NCBI RefSeq assembly: GCF_002303925.1
Contig: NZ_MRCS01000017.1
Location: 49,264 to 113,263 of the forward strand
Origin: Pseudomonas sp. ACN8
GTDB lineage: Bacteria > Pseudomonadota > Gammaproteobacteria > Pseudomonadales > Pseudomonadaceae
Length of the DNA stretch: 64,000 bases
Direction: 5' to 3'
Positions 40,843-52,126 of this stretch are shown in pieces. Both the position numbers and the translations under genes were made by a program. Under the pieces are notes generated by a model. It saw only the letters and a list, made by a program, of their open reading frames with translations, did no database searches and was not told the origin of the DNA. Position 1 is the first letter of the stretch; each line of letters opens with the position of its first letter.

Positions 40843-41289
40843 TCAGTGTTGCAGAGCCTTCTTCTGCGTGCCGTTGATCGGGATGCGCTTGGCTTTCGCC
40901 TCTTCCGGTACCACCCGCAGCAGGTCGATGCTCAACAGACCATTACTCAGGCCGGCAGCCTTGATCTCGATGTGATCAGCCAGACGGAAGGACAGCTTGA
41001 AGGCACGTTGCGCAATGCCCTGATACAGATAAGTGACGTCTTCGTCCGCGTCGCGTTTACCGCCACTGATGGTCAGCACACCTTTCTCGACTTCGAGCTC
41101 CAAGTCTTCTTCCTGGAAACCGGCCGCGGCAATTACGATGCGGTATTGATCGTCGCCGTGTTTCTCCACGTTATAGGGTGGATAGCTGCTGCCTGGCTCG
41201 TTGCGCAGGGCGGTCTCGAACAGGTCGTTGAAACGGTCGAAACCTACCGAGGAACGGAACAGTGGGGCCATGGAAAATGTAGTAGCCAT
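40843..41289 (-). CDS. ibpA: Small heat-shock protein (Hsp20 family)
   Basis: ATP-independent holdase that binds unfolding proteins. 148 residues. N-terminal arm with LFRSSVGFDRFNDLFE, the alpha-crystallin domain from YPPYNVEKHGDDQYRIVI to FRLADHIEIKAAGLSNGLLSIDL, and a C-terminal I-P-I motif (KRIPINGTQ) for oligomer contacts. The gene has a sigma-32-type promoter and a ROSE-like 5' UTR. Confidence 0.96.
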   Translation of the reverse strand: MATTFSMAPLFRSSVGFDRFNDLFETALRNEPGSSYPPYNVEKHGDDQYRIVIAAAGFQEEDLELEVEKGVLTISGGKRDADEDVTYLYQGIAQRAFKLSFRLADHIEIKAAGLSNGLLSIDLLRVVPEEAKAKRIPINGTQKKALQH

Positions 41290-41362
41290 GATGCAAATCT
41301 CCTGAAAACAATCAGCAAGGTTTTTTGTCTCCGCGACCCGAATTCGGCATCGCGTAATCCTT
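41290..41362 (-). promoter_or_regulatory. ROSE-like RNA thermometer in the ibpA leader
   Basis: In the leader, TTGCT (41314-41318 in leftward sense) can pair with the AGGAG Shine-Dalgarno (41299-41303) across a 10-nt loop. This gives the U-G, U-A, G-G, C-G, U-A arrangement typical of ROSE elements that melt on heat shock. The position directly before an Hsp20 start is where ROSE elements occur. Pairing was done by eye. Confidence 0.6.
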
Positions 41363-41390
41363 AGATAGGGACCGCTGATTGCATTTCAAG
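41363..41390 (-). promoter_or_regulatory. Sigma-32 promoter of ibpA
   Basis: Read leftward: CTTGAA, a 14-nt spacer, CCCTATCT. Both hexamers fit the heat-shock consensus (CTTGAA, CCCCATNT) and the spacing is in the allowed 13-15 range. It places the transcript start about 65-70 nt before the ATG. Confidence 0.75.
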
Positions 41391-41421
41391 AGATTGTTTT
41401 CTGCTTTTTTCATAAAAAGTT

Positions 41422-42381
41422 TCAGGCCGCTGCCGCCACCGGCAGCCCCAGCAAACGCGAGACGTTATCCAGCTCGGTCTCACGACGCAGCACGGTGAAC
41501 AGCTCTACCGCCTCGGGATAATTGCGGGTCAGCATCGCCAGCCATTGCTTCAGGCGGCCCGGCGACTGGCGTGGCGTCATCTGTGCCTTGGCTTGCAGCC
41601 AGAAGTCCTGGATCAGCGGCAGCAACTCGGCCCACGTCATCTCGACCACTTCTTCACCGGCCCGCGCTGCGGCGATCTGCCGGGCAAGGTCCGGACGCGA
41701 AACCAGGCCGCGACCAAGCATGATGTCTTCAACGCCGCTGATCTCGCGGCAGCGACGCCAGTCTTCGACGCTCCAGATGTCGCCGTTGGCGAACACCGGA
41801 ACCTTGACCACGTCCTGCACCCGCGGAATCCACTCCCAGTGCGCCGGCGGCTTGTAGCCGTCGACCTTGGTCCGCGCGTGCACCACGATGTGTTCGGCGC
41901 CGCCTTCGGCCAGGGCCGTGGCACATACCAGCGAACCGTCCGGGCTGTCGAAGCCCAGGCGCATCTTGGCGGTGACCGGAATGTGCGCGGGGACGGCACG
42001 ACGGACATGCTCGACGATCTGGTTGAGCAGCTCGGGTTCCTTGAGCAATACCGCGCCACCACGGGATTTGTTGACGGTCTTGGCTGGACAGCCGAAATTC
42101 AGGTCAATCACTTCGGAACCCAGCTCGCAGGCCAGCGCGGCATTTTCCGCCAGGCACACGGGATCGGAACCGAGCAATTGCACACGCAGCGGCACGCCGG
42201 AGGCCGTCCGGGCGCCGTTGAGCAACTCCGGGCCGAACTTGTGGAAATAGGCAGGTGTCAGCAACTGGTCGTTGACCCGAATGAACTCGGTCACGCACCA
42301 GTCAATACCACCCACGCGGGTCAACACATCGCGCAGGATGTCGTCGACCAACCCCTCCATGGGCGCCAAAGCAATTTGCAT
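41422..42381 (-). CDS. dusC: tRNA-dihydrouridine synthase, DusC-type
   Basis: FMN enzyme reducing uridine in the tRNA D-loop, probably U16. 319 residues from [10 protein letters not shown], the usual Dus N-terminus; the Met three codons earlier is not needed. Catalytic Cys in [20 protein letters not shown] phosphate residues in [13 protein letters not shown] and [13 protein letters not shown]. The [11 protein letters not shown] segment and C-terminal region fit DusC rather than DusA/B. Confidence 0.92.
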   Translation of the reverse strand: MQIALAPMEGLVDDILRDVLTRVGGIDWCVTEFIRVNDQLLTPAYFHKFGPELLNGARTASGVPLRVQLLGSDPVCLAENAALACELGSEVIDLNFGCPAKTVNKSRGGAVLLKEPELLNQIVEHVRRAVPAHIPVTAKMRLGFDSPDGSLVCATALAEGGAEHIVVHARTKVDGYKPPAHWEWIPRVQDVVKVPVFANGDIWSVEDWRRCREISGVEDIMLGRGLVSRPDLARQIAAARAGEEVVEMTWAELLPLIQDFWLQAKAQMTPRQSPGRLKQWLAMLTRNYPEAVELFTVLRRETELDNVSRLLGLPVAAAA

Positions 42382-42447
42382 GAAAAACACACTCGAGGAA
42401 AAACGTGCGGCAGTTTACTGGATTGCGCGAGAAACCGCAGATGCCTT

Positions 42448-42535
42448 GTGGGAGCGAGCCTGCTCGCGAAAGCGCTCTGTCAGATACATTGATGCTGGAT
42501 TTGCCGCCGCCTTCGCGAGCAGGCTCGCTCCCACA
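42448..42535. repeat. REPIN (inverted REP pair)
   Basis: TGTGGGAGCGAGCCTGCTCGCGAA and its inverted mate, spacer about 40 nt. The right edge abuts the stop codon of the thioesterase gene at 42536. Confidence 0.93.
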
Positions 42536-42985
42536 TTAGGTTTTCGCTGATTCCAACGCCTGAATCGCCGGGCCATAGCCCTCGATAAACTCCCCCGGCA
42601 TGCGCTTGGGCTTGCCGGTGGACAGCTCGATGCAGACGAACGTGGTCTGCGCGCGCAATAGCGTGGTGTTGTCACTGGGGCGGATCAACTGGAAGTGCCG
42701 GGTCATTTTCAGGCGTTGGTCCCAATCCACGATCCAGGTCGCCAATTGCAACTCATCGTCCTCATAGGCAGCCGCCAGGTAATCGATCTCGTGCCGCACC
42801 ACCGCCATCGCCCGGTCCAGCCGACGATATTCGACCAGGTCCAGGCCCAGGCGCTGGGAGTGGCGCCAGGCACAGCGTTCGAGCCAGGTCACGTAAACCG
42901 CATTGTTCGCGTGCCCCAACCCGTCAATGTCCTCGGCGCTCACTTGCAGATCAATGATGAACGGCGTTTCCCGATCCCAGCCCAT
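42536..42985 (-). CDS. Acyl-CoA thioesterase, hotdog fold
   Basis: 149 residues from MGWDRETPFI. 4-hydroxybenzoyl-CoA thioesterase/YbgC-like hotdog domain: the catalytic-loop segment VSAEDIDGLGHANNAVYVTWLE (Asp and HANN), then beta strands through ATWIVDWDQRLKMTRHFQL. The substrate is probably a medium acyl-CoA; not readable in detail. The stop codon overlaps the edge of a REPIN. Next to a divergent-function hydrolase gene, 49 nt upstream. Confidence 0.85.
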   Translation of the reverse strand: MGWDRETPFIIDLQVSAEDIDGLGHANNAVYVTWLERCAWRHSQRLGLDLVEYRRLDRAMAVVRHEIDYLAAAYEDDELQLATWIVDWDQRLKMTRHFQLIRPSDNTTLLRAQTTFVCIELSTGKPKRMPGEFIEGYGPAIQALESAKT

Positions 42986-43034
42986 GCCCGACTCCCTGGT
43001 CAGATAATTTCGACCGGGGCAGTGTAACGGAAGC

Positions 43035-43868
43035 TCAGGCGGATTGGCGTGATTGCAGGCTGCGCCCGGCCAGCAGTGATAACACGCCATCAATCACCCG
43101 AGGGTCGGCCAGGACTCGCTGATGACCACCTTCCTTCAAACGCAACAAGCGGCTATCGAACCAGGCTTCGTGAATCAGCTGGGATTCCTTCACCAAGACG
43201 AAGTTGTCGTCTTCGGCGTGGACAATCAGGCCCGGCATGTCGAGTTGATAGTGCGCGACATCCAGTGTCGCGGCTCGCATGCCGACGTCTTGCTCGACCT
43301 GGCGAATGAACGCCGAGCGGGCCTTCGGTGGCAGCCCGACATAGCGGGCAAAGCCACGCAGCACACCGAGAATCCGCGCCGGAGCGGCAATGGTGACCAG
43401 GGTTTCGGTGCGCAAGCCCAACTGGACCGCGAGCATGGCGCTGGCGCCCCCCATGGAGTGGCCGATGACCGCTTGCAGGGGCGGCAGTTCGGAAGCCGCT
43501 TCAAGCATGGCGCGGGCGAACAGCACCACATTCGCTTCGCTGCCCGGCGAGCGACCGTGGGCCGGACCATCCAGGGCCACGACCGAGTAACCGGCATCGA
43601 CCAGCGCAGTGATGAGGCTGGCGAACTGCGTCGGCCGCCCTTCCCAACCATGCATCAGCAAGACTGCCGGGCCTTGGCCCCAGCGCAAGGCCGAGAGGCC
43701 AAAACGCAGGGTGATCCGCTCGGACTTGGCCAGCAGTGGCAGCTCCCAGTCACGCAGCGGCAGATCCCTTGGCGTCATGAACGCCTGTCGCATTTTGCTT
43801 GCGACCAGTTTCGGGGCAAACCAGCCCAAGGTGCCATTAACGCCACGAACCCACTTTAACGCGCTCAT
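43035..43868 (-). CDS. Alpha/beta hydrolase
   Basis: 277 residues with an alpha/beta-hydrolase fold: oxyanion segment LMHGWEGRP, nucleophile elbow GHSMGGA (Ser about 139), VHAEDDNFV (acid) and GGHQRV (catalytic His). No signal peptide. It lies 29 nt downstream of a TetR-family gene in the same direction, which suggests the two form an operon. Substrate unknown. Confidence 0.87.
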   Translation of the reverse strand: MSALKWVRGVNGTLGWFAPKLVASKMRQAFMTPRDLPLRDWELPLLAKSERITLRFGLSALRWGQGPAVLLMHGWEGRPTQFASLITALVDAGYSVVALDGPAHGRSPGSEANVVLFARAMLEAASELPPLQAVIGHSMGGASAMLAVQLGLRTETLVTIAAPARILGVLRGFARYVGLPPKARSAFIRQVEQDVGMRAATLDVAHYQLDMPGLIVHAEDDNFVLVKESQLIHEAWFDSRLLRLKEGGHQRVLADPRVIDGVLSLLAGRSLQSRQSA

Positions 43869-43897
43869 CGCATTCTCCTCAGGCCGCAGCCTTCAGG

Positions 43898-44437
43898 TCA
43901 ACGCACTGCCGATTTGGCGGCACGCAGTAATCGATCGGACAACTCTCCAGGCCCCAACGCCCGCGCCAGAGCCAACCCACCCACCATCAAGGCCATGTCG
44001 GCCAGGGCTTTTTCGGTTTCTTCAGGGCTGGCCGCCAACTGCGCGACCATCAATTCCACATGCTCATTGAGCGCAACACGAAACGCTTCCGGCAGCCGCC
44101 CCAGTTCGCCGACCGATGCCGGGATCGGACAGGCCGATTCGGAGGAATCACGGTGCTTGCGCGACAGATAGAACGCTGCCACCAGCGCGCGGCGCTCTTC
44201 GCCGGTCAACTGCGCGTCCATGTCAGCAATCAGGTCGCGGCGGTGACCGAGCAATTGCCTGAACGCCTCGAGCATCATCGCGTCCTTGCTTTCGAAGTGT
44301 GCGTAGAAGCCGCCGACCGTCAGGCCCGCCGCACCCATCACTTCGCCCACACTTGGCTCGGCCGGGCCGCGCTGAATCAGCGCTGCGCTGGCGGCCTTGA
44401 GGATGCGTTCGCGGGTTTGAGCTTTTTTATCGTTCAT
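43898..44437 (-). CDS. TetR-family transcriptional regulator
   Basis: 179 residues. The N-terminal helix-turn-helix spans ERILKAASAALIQRGPAEPSVGEVMGAAGLTVGGFYAHFESKDAMM (residues 10-55), the canonical TetR DNA-binding domain; the rest is a helical ligand domain. It is first of a two-gene unit with the alpha/beta hydrolase and probably represses it. Upstream DNA (44440-44490) is very A+T-rich, with ATTACGATTGAAATATTATTCTC, where its operator would lie. Confidence 0.9.
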   Translation of the reverse strand: MNDKKAQTRERILKAASAALIQRGPAEPSVGEVMGAAGLTVGGFYAHFESKDAMMLEAFRQLLGHRRDLIADMDAQLTGEERRALVAAFYLSRKHRDSSESACPIPASVGELGRLPEAFRVALNEHVELMVAQLAASPEETEKALADMALMVGGLALARALGPGELSDRLLRAAKSAVR

Positions 44438-44566
44438 CGTCGCCTCCGAATATTACGATTGAAATATTATTCTCATAATAAATTTTAGCAAGTCATGGAC
44501 ATGACCGCTGGTCTGAAGAACAGTTTTTTTGGAAATGGGAGGGTTTTTGTCAAACGCCAGACAAAC

Positions 44567-44598
44567 AAAAGGGCCATTCAATAATTGAATGACCCTTA
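44567..44598 (-). terminator. Intrinsic terminator of the tRNA-Ala/Glu cluster
   Basis: Read leftward: GGGTCATTCAAT pairs with ATTGAATGGCCC around a 2-4-nt loop and ends in T4. About 25 nt after the last tRNA-Glu. Confidence 0.8.
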
Positions 44599-44623
44599 TA
44601 AAATCCCGCAGAGCGGGTAATCG

Positions 44624-44699
44624 TGGCGTCCCCTAGGGGACTCGAACCCCTGTTACCGCCGTGAAAGGGCGGTGTCCTAGGCCACTAGACGAAGGGGAC
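44624..44699 (-). tRNA. tRNA-Glu (anticodon TTC), copy 2
   Basis: 76 nt with CCA encoded. Acceptor GTCCCCT/AGGGGAC, anticodon stem CCGCC/GGCGG with loop CTTTCAC. Identical to the other copy. Confidence 0.97.
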
Positions 44700-44719
44700 A
44701 CAAACCCTTCTATACAACT

Positions 44720-44770
44720 GATCAGTGCTGAGTGCTGATCGATTCAAGGCCGGTGTGGCCAGACCTTGAA
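44720..44770 (-). other. Paired hairpins in the tRNA spacer (with a copy at about 45005-45055)
   Basis: The spacer between Ala and Glu holds GATCAG/CTGATC and TTCAAGG/CCTTGAA stems. In the second spacer copy the latter is TTCAAGA/TCTTGAA, so the pair changed on both sides while pairing was kept. Conservation suggests a role in processing of the tRNA precursor. Confidence 0.55.
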
Positions 44771-44779
44771 CTGTAAAAT

Positions 44780-44855
44780 TGGTGGAGCTAAGCGGGATCG
44801 AACCGCTGACCTCCTGCATGCCATGCAGGCGCTCTCCCAGCTGAGCTATAGCCCC
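44780..44855 (-). tRNA. tRNA-Ala (anticodon GGC), copy 2
   Basis: 76 nt with CCA. Acceptor GGGGCTA/TAGCTCC, anticodon stem CCTGC/GCAGG with loop ATGGCAT. Confidence 0.97.
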
Positions 44856-44908
44856 GGATTTTTCGCCTCGCGGCGGAGCGACATCTTGCAACATCGCTTC
44901 TGTAAAAC

Positions 44909-44984
44909 TGGCGTCCCCTAGGGGACTCGAACCCCTGTTACCGCCGTGAAAGGGCGGTGTCCTAGGCCACTAGACGAAGGGGAC
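44909..44984 (-). tRNA. tRNA-Glu (anticodon TTC), copy 1
   Basis: 76 nt with CCA, identical to the copy 285 nt away. Part of a tandemly duplicated Ala-Glu unit. Confidence 0.97.
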
Positions 44985-45063
44985 GCAAACCCTTCTATAC
45001 AACTGATCAGTGCTGAGTGCTGATCGCTTCAAGACCGGTGTGGCCAAGTCTTGAAGTGTAAAT

Positions 45064-45139
<76 letters not shown>

Positions 45140-45341
45140 TCATCGTTGATGTCATCGCTGAGGACGGGGCGAATCTTAAGGGCGTATCGAAAGTCTGTCA
45201 AACTTATTTTTGAAAAATTTCAAAATTTTTTGCCGACATAACAACCACTTACCGCCCTCCCCCTCGTAAATTCAGGGGGAGCGCCGAAGAACGGGAGCAA
45301 AAGATCCCGGCCTTCGGCCATTACCGCAGAGGCAAACGCAA

Positions 45342-46823
45342 TCAGGCGATAGCGCCCAACAGCTTTTCCCACTCTTTGTTTTCTTTCTTCGACACGCCGC
45401 CCAGCAGGTCAATGGCCTGGCGCAGACGGAAACGGGTCAGGTCCGGCCCGAGGATTTCCATCGCATCGAGCACCGACACCGAGCTGGCCTGGCCGGTGAT
45501 CGCAGCGAACATCAGCGGCATGGCATCACGCAGCTTCAGCTCCAGGGACTCGACCACAGCCTGAATGGTTGCGGTGATGCAGTCCTTCTCCCACTGACGC
45601 AGGCTTTCGAGCTTCCACAGGATCAACTGCATCAACTGGCGGACCTGATCGCCCGACAGCTTCTTGGATTCGAACAGCTTGGCATCGGGGTTCACGCCAC
45701 CGGCAAAGAAGAACCCGGCCAGTGGTGCCACCTGGCTGAAGGTTTCGACCCGGCCCTGCACGTGCGGCGCGATCTTCATCATGTATTCGGAGTTGAACGC
45801 CCACTTCTGCACGCGCGCGGCGAACTCTTCCACCGGCAGGTCGCGCAGCCACTGGCCGTTGAGCCACGACAGCTTCTCGATGTCGAAGATCGGCCCGCCG
45901 AGGGACACGCGCTTGAGGTCGAAGTTGTCGACCATTTCCTGCAGCGAGAACTTCTCGCGCTCGTCCGGCATCGACCAGCCCATGCGCCCCAGGTAGTTGA
46001 GCATCGCTTCGGGCATGAAGCCCATGCGCTCGTAGAAGGTCACCGAGGTCGGGTTTTTGCGCTTGGAAAGCTTGCTCTTGTCCGGGTTACGCAGCAGCGG
46101 CATGTAGCACAGCTCCGGTTGTTCCCAGCCGAAGTACTCGTAAAGCAGGATCAGCTTCGGTGCCGATGGCAGCCACTCTTCGCCGCGCAATACGTGGGTG
46201 ATGCCCATCAGGTGATCGTCGACCACGTTGGCCAGGAAGTACGTCGGCAGGCCGTCGGTCTTCATCAGGACTTGCATGTCCATGCGGTCCCACGGGATCT
46301 CGACGTCGCCACGCAGCATGTCCGGCACCACGCAGACGCCTTCGCTTGGTACTTTCATCCGGATAACGTGGGGCTCGCCAGCCGCCAGGCGACGGGCGAC
46401 TTCTTCCTTCGACAGCAGCAGCGCGCGGCCGTCGTAGCGCGGGGTTTCACCACGGGCCATCTGCTCGGCGCGCATCTGATCCAGCTCTTCGGCAGTGCAG
46501 AAGCACGGGAAAGCATGACCGAGCTCTACAAGCTGCTGGCAATACTTCTGATAAATATCGCCGCGCTCGCTTTGACGGTACGGACCGTGCGGGCCGCCGA
46601 CGTCCGGGCCTTCGCTCCAGTCGATCCCGAGCCAGCGCAAGGCGTCGAAAATCTGCTGTTCGGACTCACGAGTCGAACGCAGTTGGTCGGTGTCTTCGAT
46701 CCGCAGGATGAACTCACCGCCGTGCTGCTTGGCAAAGCAGTAGTTGAACAAGGCGATGTAAGCGGTACCTACGTGGGGATCCCCGGTAGGCGATGGCGCG
46801 ATGCGAGTGCGGACGGTGGTCAT
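45342..46823 (-). CDS. gltX: Glutamyl-tRNA synthetase
   Basis: Charges tRNA-Glu. 493 residues from [10 protein letters not shown]; an earlier in-frame Met 9 codons upstream is rejected because the family starts here. Class I motifs: [10 protein letters not shown] (HIGH-type, residues 9-18) and KLSKR (KMSKS-type). Zinc-region cysteines CFCTAEE also visible. Immediately upstream of the tRNA-Ala/Glu cluster in the same direction, a conserved arrangement in pseudomonads. Confidence 0.97.
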   Translation of the reverse strand: MTTVRTRIAPSPTGDPHVGTAYIALFNYCFAKQHGGEFILRIEDTDQLRSTRESEQQIFDALRWLGIDWSEGPDVGGPHGPYRQSERGDIYQKYCQQLVELGHAFPCFCTAEELDQMRAEQMARGETPRYDGRALLLSKEEVARRLAAGEPHVIRMKVPSEGVCVVPDMLRGDVEIPWDRMDMQVLMKTDGLPTYFLANVVDDHLMGITHVLRGEEWLPSAPKLILLYEYFGWEQPELCYMPLLRNPDKSKLSKRKNPTSVTFYERMGFMPEAMLNYLGRMGWSMPDEREKFSLQEMVDNFDLKRVSLGGPIFDIEKLSWLNGQWLRDLPVEEFAARVQKWAFNSEYMMKIAPHVQGRVETFSQVAPLAGFFFAGGVNPDAKLFESKKLSGDQVRQLMQLILWKLESLRQWEKDCITATIQAVVESLELKLRDAMPLMFAAITGQASSVSVLDAMEILGPDLTRFRLRQAIDLLGGVSKKENKEWEKLLGAIA

Positions 46824-47042
46824 GGCATGTCTCGAAAAGAAAAAAAGCAAAGTTCAAACAAGGCGCGAATGGTAACAGGCGATACCCGCCCGGCTCCAGC
46901 GAACAGGGCATTTAAGCCAAGGTTGCGGCTGTAACGCCCGTATGTCGCGGATATCGGCCGACGGCATTTACCGCTTATCGGCTGTATGCCAGATTTGCCT
47001 GCTGATAACTTCCCTTACAATTTCTCGACTACAGTTTGCCTC

Positions 47043-48131
47043 ATGCCTGCCCAACTCAAGCGTCGCCTCTTCACGTTCCTGCTGATTGTCCTGCTGATTG
47101 CCGGGGGCCTGTTTGCCCATTGGTTCTTCAAGGGGCGCTTTTATGAAAGCACCGACAACGCTTATGTCCAGGGCGAGATCACCCGCGTGTCGAGCCAATT
47201 GGGCGCGCGCATCGATCAGGTGCTGGTGCAGGACAACCAGCATGTCGAGAAAGGCCAATTGCTGGTCAAACTCGAAGGCGACGACTTCCACCTCGCTGTC
47301 GACCGCGCCAATGCCGTCCTGGCCACCCGCCAGGCCGAGCGCCTGCAAGCCACGAGCAAACTGACCCAGCAGGCCAGCCTGATTGCCGCCAGCGAAGCGC
47401 AAGTCGCCTCCAGCCAGGCCAGCCTGGGCCGCTCGCAGATTGACCTGACCCGCGCCGAGACCTTGCGCAAACCCGGTTATGTCTCGGAAGAACGGGTGAC
47501 CACCCTCTCCGCCGAATCCCACATTGCCCGCTCCCAACTGGCCAAGGCCCAGGCCGACGCACAAAGTCAGCGCCAGCAAGTCAACGCACTCACCGCCGAG
47601 ATCAAACGCCTCGACGCGCAGATCGCCAACGCTAAAACCGATTTGGCCCAGGCTGAACTGAACCTGACCCGCAGCGAAATCCACGCCCCCATCAGCGGCC
47701 TGATCGGCCAGCGTGCGGCCCGCGAAGGCCAATACGTGCAGGCCGGCGCTTACCTGTTGTCGATCGTGCCGGACGAAGACATCTGGATTCAGGCCAATTT
47801 CAAGGAAACCCAGATTGGCCACATGCAGCCCGGCCAGGAAGCCGAACTGACCTTCGATGCCTACAGCGATACCCCGATCAAAGCCCGGGTCGACAGCCTG
47901 TTCGCCGCCTCGGGTGCGCAGTTCAGCCTGTTGCCGCCGGACAATGCCACGGGCAACTTCACCAAAGTCGTACAACGGATTCCGGTAAAACTGACGTTCG
48001 CCGCGGACAATCCACTACGCGGCAAGATCCGCCCGGGCATGTCGGTCACCGCCAAAGTGAACATCAAGGACGCGCCTGAAGAAATCACCCCCAAAGTGAG
48101 CCACAAAGACGCCCCTGACGATGGCCGGTGA
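47043..48131 (+). CDS. emrA: Membrane fusion protein, EmrA/HlyD family
   Basis: Periplasmic adaptor linking an inner-membrane pump to an outer-membrane channel. 362 residues from MPAQLKRRLF: one N-terminal membrane helix (FTFLLIVLLIAGGLFAHWFF), a biotinyl-lipoyl-like region (STDNAYVQGEITRVSSQLGARI, the EmrA signature), a long coiled-coil hairpin (about 85-205), and a beta barrel (SEIHAPISGLIGQRAAREG). Overlaps emrB by 11 nt. No regulator adjacent. Confidence 0.92.
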   Translation: MPAQLKRRLFTFLLIVLLIAGGLFAHWFFKGRFYESTDNAYVQGEITRVSSQLGARIDQVLVQDNQHVEKGQLLVKLEGDDFHLAVDRANAVLATRQAERLQATSKLTQQASLIAASEAQVASSQASLGRSQIDLTRAETLRKPGYVSEERVTTLSAESHIARSQLAKAQADAQSQRQQVNALTAEIKRLDAQIANAKTDLAQAELNLTRSEIHAPISGLIGQRAAREGQYVQAGAYLLSIVPDEDIWIQANFKETQIGHMQPGQEAELTFDAYSDTPIKARVDSLFAASGAQFSLLPPDNATGNFTKVVQRIPVKLTFAADNPLRGKIRPGMSVTAKVNIKDAPEEITPKVSHKDAPDDGR

Positions 48132-49671
48132 TCAACTGATCCGCCCGGTCGGCGAACCGACCCGGCGGGACTGGATTGCGGTGATGAGCGTGATGCTCGG
48201 TGCGTTCATGGCGGTGCTGGACATTCAGATCACCAACTCCTCGCTCAAGGACATCCAGGGCGCGCTGTCGGCGACCCTGGAAGAAGGTTCATGGATCTCC
48301 ACCTCGTACCTGGTGGCGGAAATCATCATGATCCCCCTCACCGCCTGGCTCGTGCAGTTGCTGTCGGCGCGGCGCCTGGCGGTGTGGGTATCCCTCGGGT
48401 TCCTGGCCGCATCCCTGCTCTGCTCCATGGCGTGGAGCCTGGAAAGCATGATCGTGTTCCGCGCCCTGCAAGGCTTTACCGGTGGCGCGCTGATTCCGCT
48501 GGCGTTCACCCTGACCCTGATCAAGCTGCCGGAACACCACCGCGCCAAGGGCATGGCCATGTTCGCCATGACCGCCACCTTCGCCCCTTCCATCGGCCCT
48601 ACCCTCGGCGGCTGGCTGACGGAGAACTGGGGCTGGGAATACATTTTCTATATCAACATCCCGCCTGGCCTGATCATGATCGCCGGCCTGATGTACGGCC
48701 TGGAGAAGAAAGAAGCCCACTGGGAATTGCTGAAAAGCACCGACTACGCCGGCATTCTCACCCTCGGCGTCGGGCTCGGTTGCTTGCAGGTGTTCCTGGA
48801 GGAAGGCCACCGCAAGGACTGGCTGGAATCGAGCCTGATCGTGACTCTGGGCAGCATCGCGCTGGTCAGCCTGATCAGCTTTGTGATCGTGCAGTTCTCC
48901 AAACCCAATCCGCTGATCAATCTCAGTATCCTCGGCAACCGCAACTTCGGGTTATCCAGTATTTCCAGCGTCGGGATGGGGGTCGGTTTGTACGGCTCGA
49001 TCTACCTGTTGCCGCTGTACCTGGCGCAGATCCAGAACTACAACGCCCTGCAGATCGGTGAAGTGATCATGTGGATGGGCGTGCCGCAGCTGTTTCTGAT
49101 CCCGCTGGTGCCGAAGTTGATGAAGTATGTCTCGCCCAAATGGCTGTGCACCCTGGGGTTCGGGCTGTTCGGGCTGGCGAGTTTTTCCTCGGGCGTGCTG
49201 AACCCGGACTTTGCCGGGCCGCAGTTCAATCAGATCCAGATCATCCGCGCCCTGGGCCAACCGCTGATCATGGTCACCATCTCGCTGATCGCCACCGCCT
49301 ACATCCTGCCCCAGGATGCGGGATCGGCCTCGAGCCTGTTCAACATCCTGCGCAACCTCGGCGGCGCCATCGGCATCGCCCTGCTCGCCACGCTGCTGGA
49401 TGCGCGGACCAAGGTTTACTTTGACTACTTGCGTGAATCCATCGTGCCGAGCAATCCGCAGGTGGCAGAACGGATCGCCTCGCTGGCTGACCGGCTGGGC
49501 AATGAAACGGCAGCACTGGGCAAACTCAGCGAGATCGCCCACCAACAGGCGTCGATCATGGCCTACAACGATGCGTTTCATTTTGTCGGGATTGCGCTGG
49601 GGATCAGCATGCTGGCGGTGTTGCTGACCAGGAAATTGCCGGAGGGGTTGAAGGCTGGGGAAGCGCACTGA
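48121..49671 (+). CDS. emrB: MFS multidrug efflux permease, EmrB/DHA2 family
   Basis: Proton-driven drug exporter working with the EmrA-like adaptor. 516 residues with 14 predicted membrane spans; motif TLEEGSWISTSYLVAEIIMIPLTAW and the motif C segment APSIGPTLGGWLTENWGWEYIFYIN are DHA2 hallmarks. Start overlaps the adaptor stop, so both are made in step. Substrates are not readable from sequence. Confidence 0.93.
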   Translation: MAGDQLIRPVGEPTRRDWIAVMSVMLGAFMAVLDIQITNSSLKDIQGALSATLEEGSWISTSYLVAEIIMIPLTAWLVQLLSARRLAVWVSLGFLAASLLCSMAWSLESMIVFRALQGFTGGALIPLAFTLTLIKLPEHHRAKGMAMFAMTATFAPSIGPTLGGWLTENWGWEYIFYINIPPGLIMIAGLMYGLEKKEAHWELLKSTDYAGILTLGVGLGCLQVFLEEGHRKDWLESSLIVTLGSIALVSLISFVIVQFSKPNPLINLSILGNRNFGLSSISSVGMGVGLYGSIYLLPLYLAQIQNYNALQIGEVIMWMGVPQLFLIPLVPKLMKYVSPKWLCTLGFGLFGLASFSSGVLNPDFAGPQFNQIQIIRALGQPLIMVTISLIATAYILPQDAGSASSLFNILRNLGGAIGIALLATLLDARTKVYFDYLRESIVPSNPQVAERIASLADRLGNETAALGKLSEIAHQQASIMAYNDAFHFVGIALGISMLAVLLTRKLPEGLKAGEAH

Positions 49672-49685
49672 GACCGAGTTGCCCC

Positions 49686-49757
49686 AATCGCGAGCAGGCT
49701 CGCTCCTACAGGGATCACATTGAACCCTGTAGGAGCGAGCCTGCTCGCGATGAGGCC
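49686..49757. repeat. REPIN (inverted REP pair)
   Basis: ATCGCGAGCAGGCTCGCTCC and the inverted GTAGGAGCGAGCCTGCTCGCGAT with a short spacer of about 15 nt, whose CCCTGT/ACAGGG flanks extend the pairing. Between the convergent emrB and uvrB. Confidence 0.93.
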
Positions 49758-49774
49758 AGTTCAGACACTACAAA

Positions 49775-51790
<2,016 letters not shown>

Positions 51791-52126
51791 GAAATACCTC
51801 TGGATCACTCTTGCCGGTATAACCGACACGAACGAGAAAGACCGTAAACGACCGACTGTCGCCCGAAGAAAAAACTGGATTGTGCTCAATGTGGAGCCGA
51901 TTGCCAGCGCTTTCAAGGCAAACGTCCTACATCGCGCAAAACCTTTGCCGACGCCATTCGACTAACGGTCGAAAAATAATCGGAAAAACTTAACCGAAAA
52001 GCCGAATCGCCTGTCGCCATTGATCGCGGATGGCCTCTATACTAGCTCCCCGTTTGTGCACCGCTCTAGTGCATTCGGCTGGAGCGCGACACGTCCCTCC
52101 ACTCTCCATTCAGAGCCGCCGCAATA
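51791..52126. other. Divergent promoter region of uvrB and tyrB
   Basis: 336 nt between divergent genes. A TATACT hexamer at 52038-52043 is a likely -10 for the aminotransferase, although no good -35 is at ideal spacing. I looked for a CTG-N10-CAG LexA site for uvrB and did not find one. Confidence 0.4.

Noticed and set aside
45290..45341. Terminator after gltX (GGCC-GAA-GGCC followed by TTTT)
   Set aside because: Only a 4-bp stem with a separated T-run; it may allow read-through into the tRNAs, so it is not called.
51791..52126. LexA box before uvrB
   Set aside because: No CTG-N10-CAG match is seen in the divergent region, so SOS control of uvrB is not supported here.
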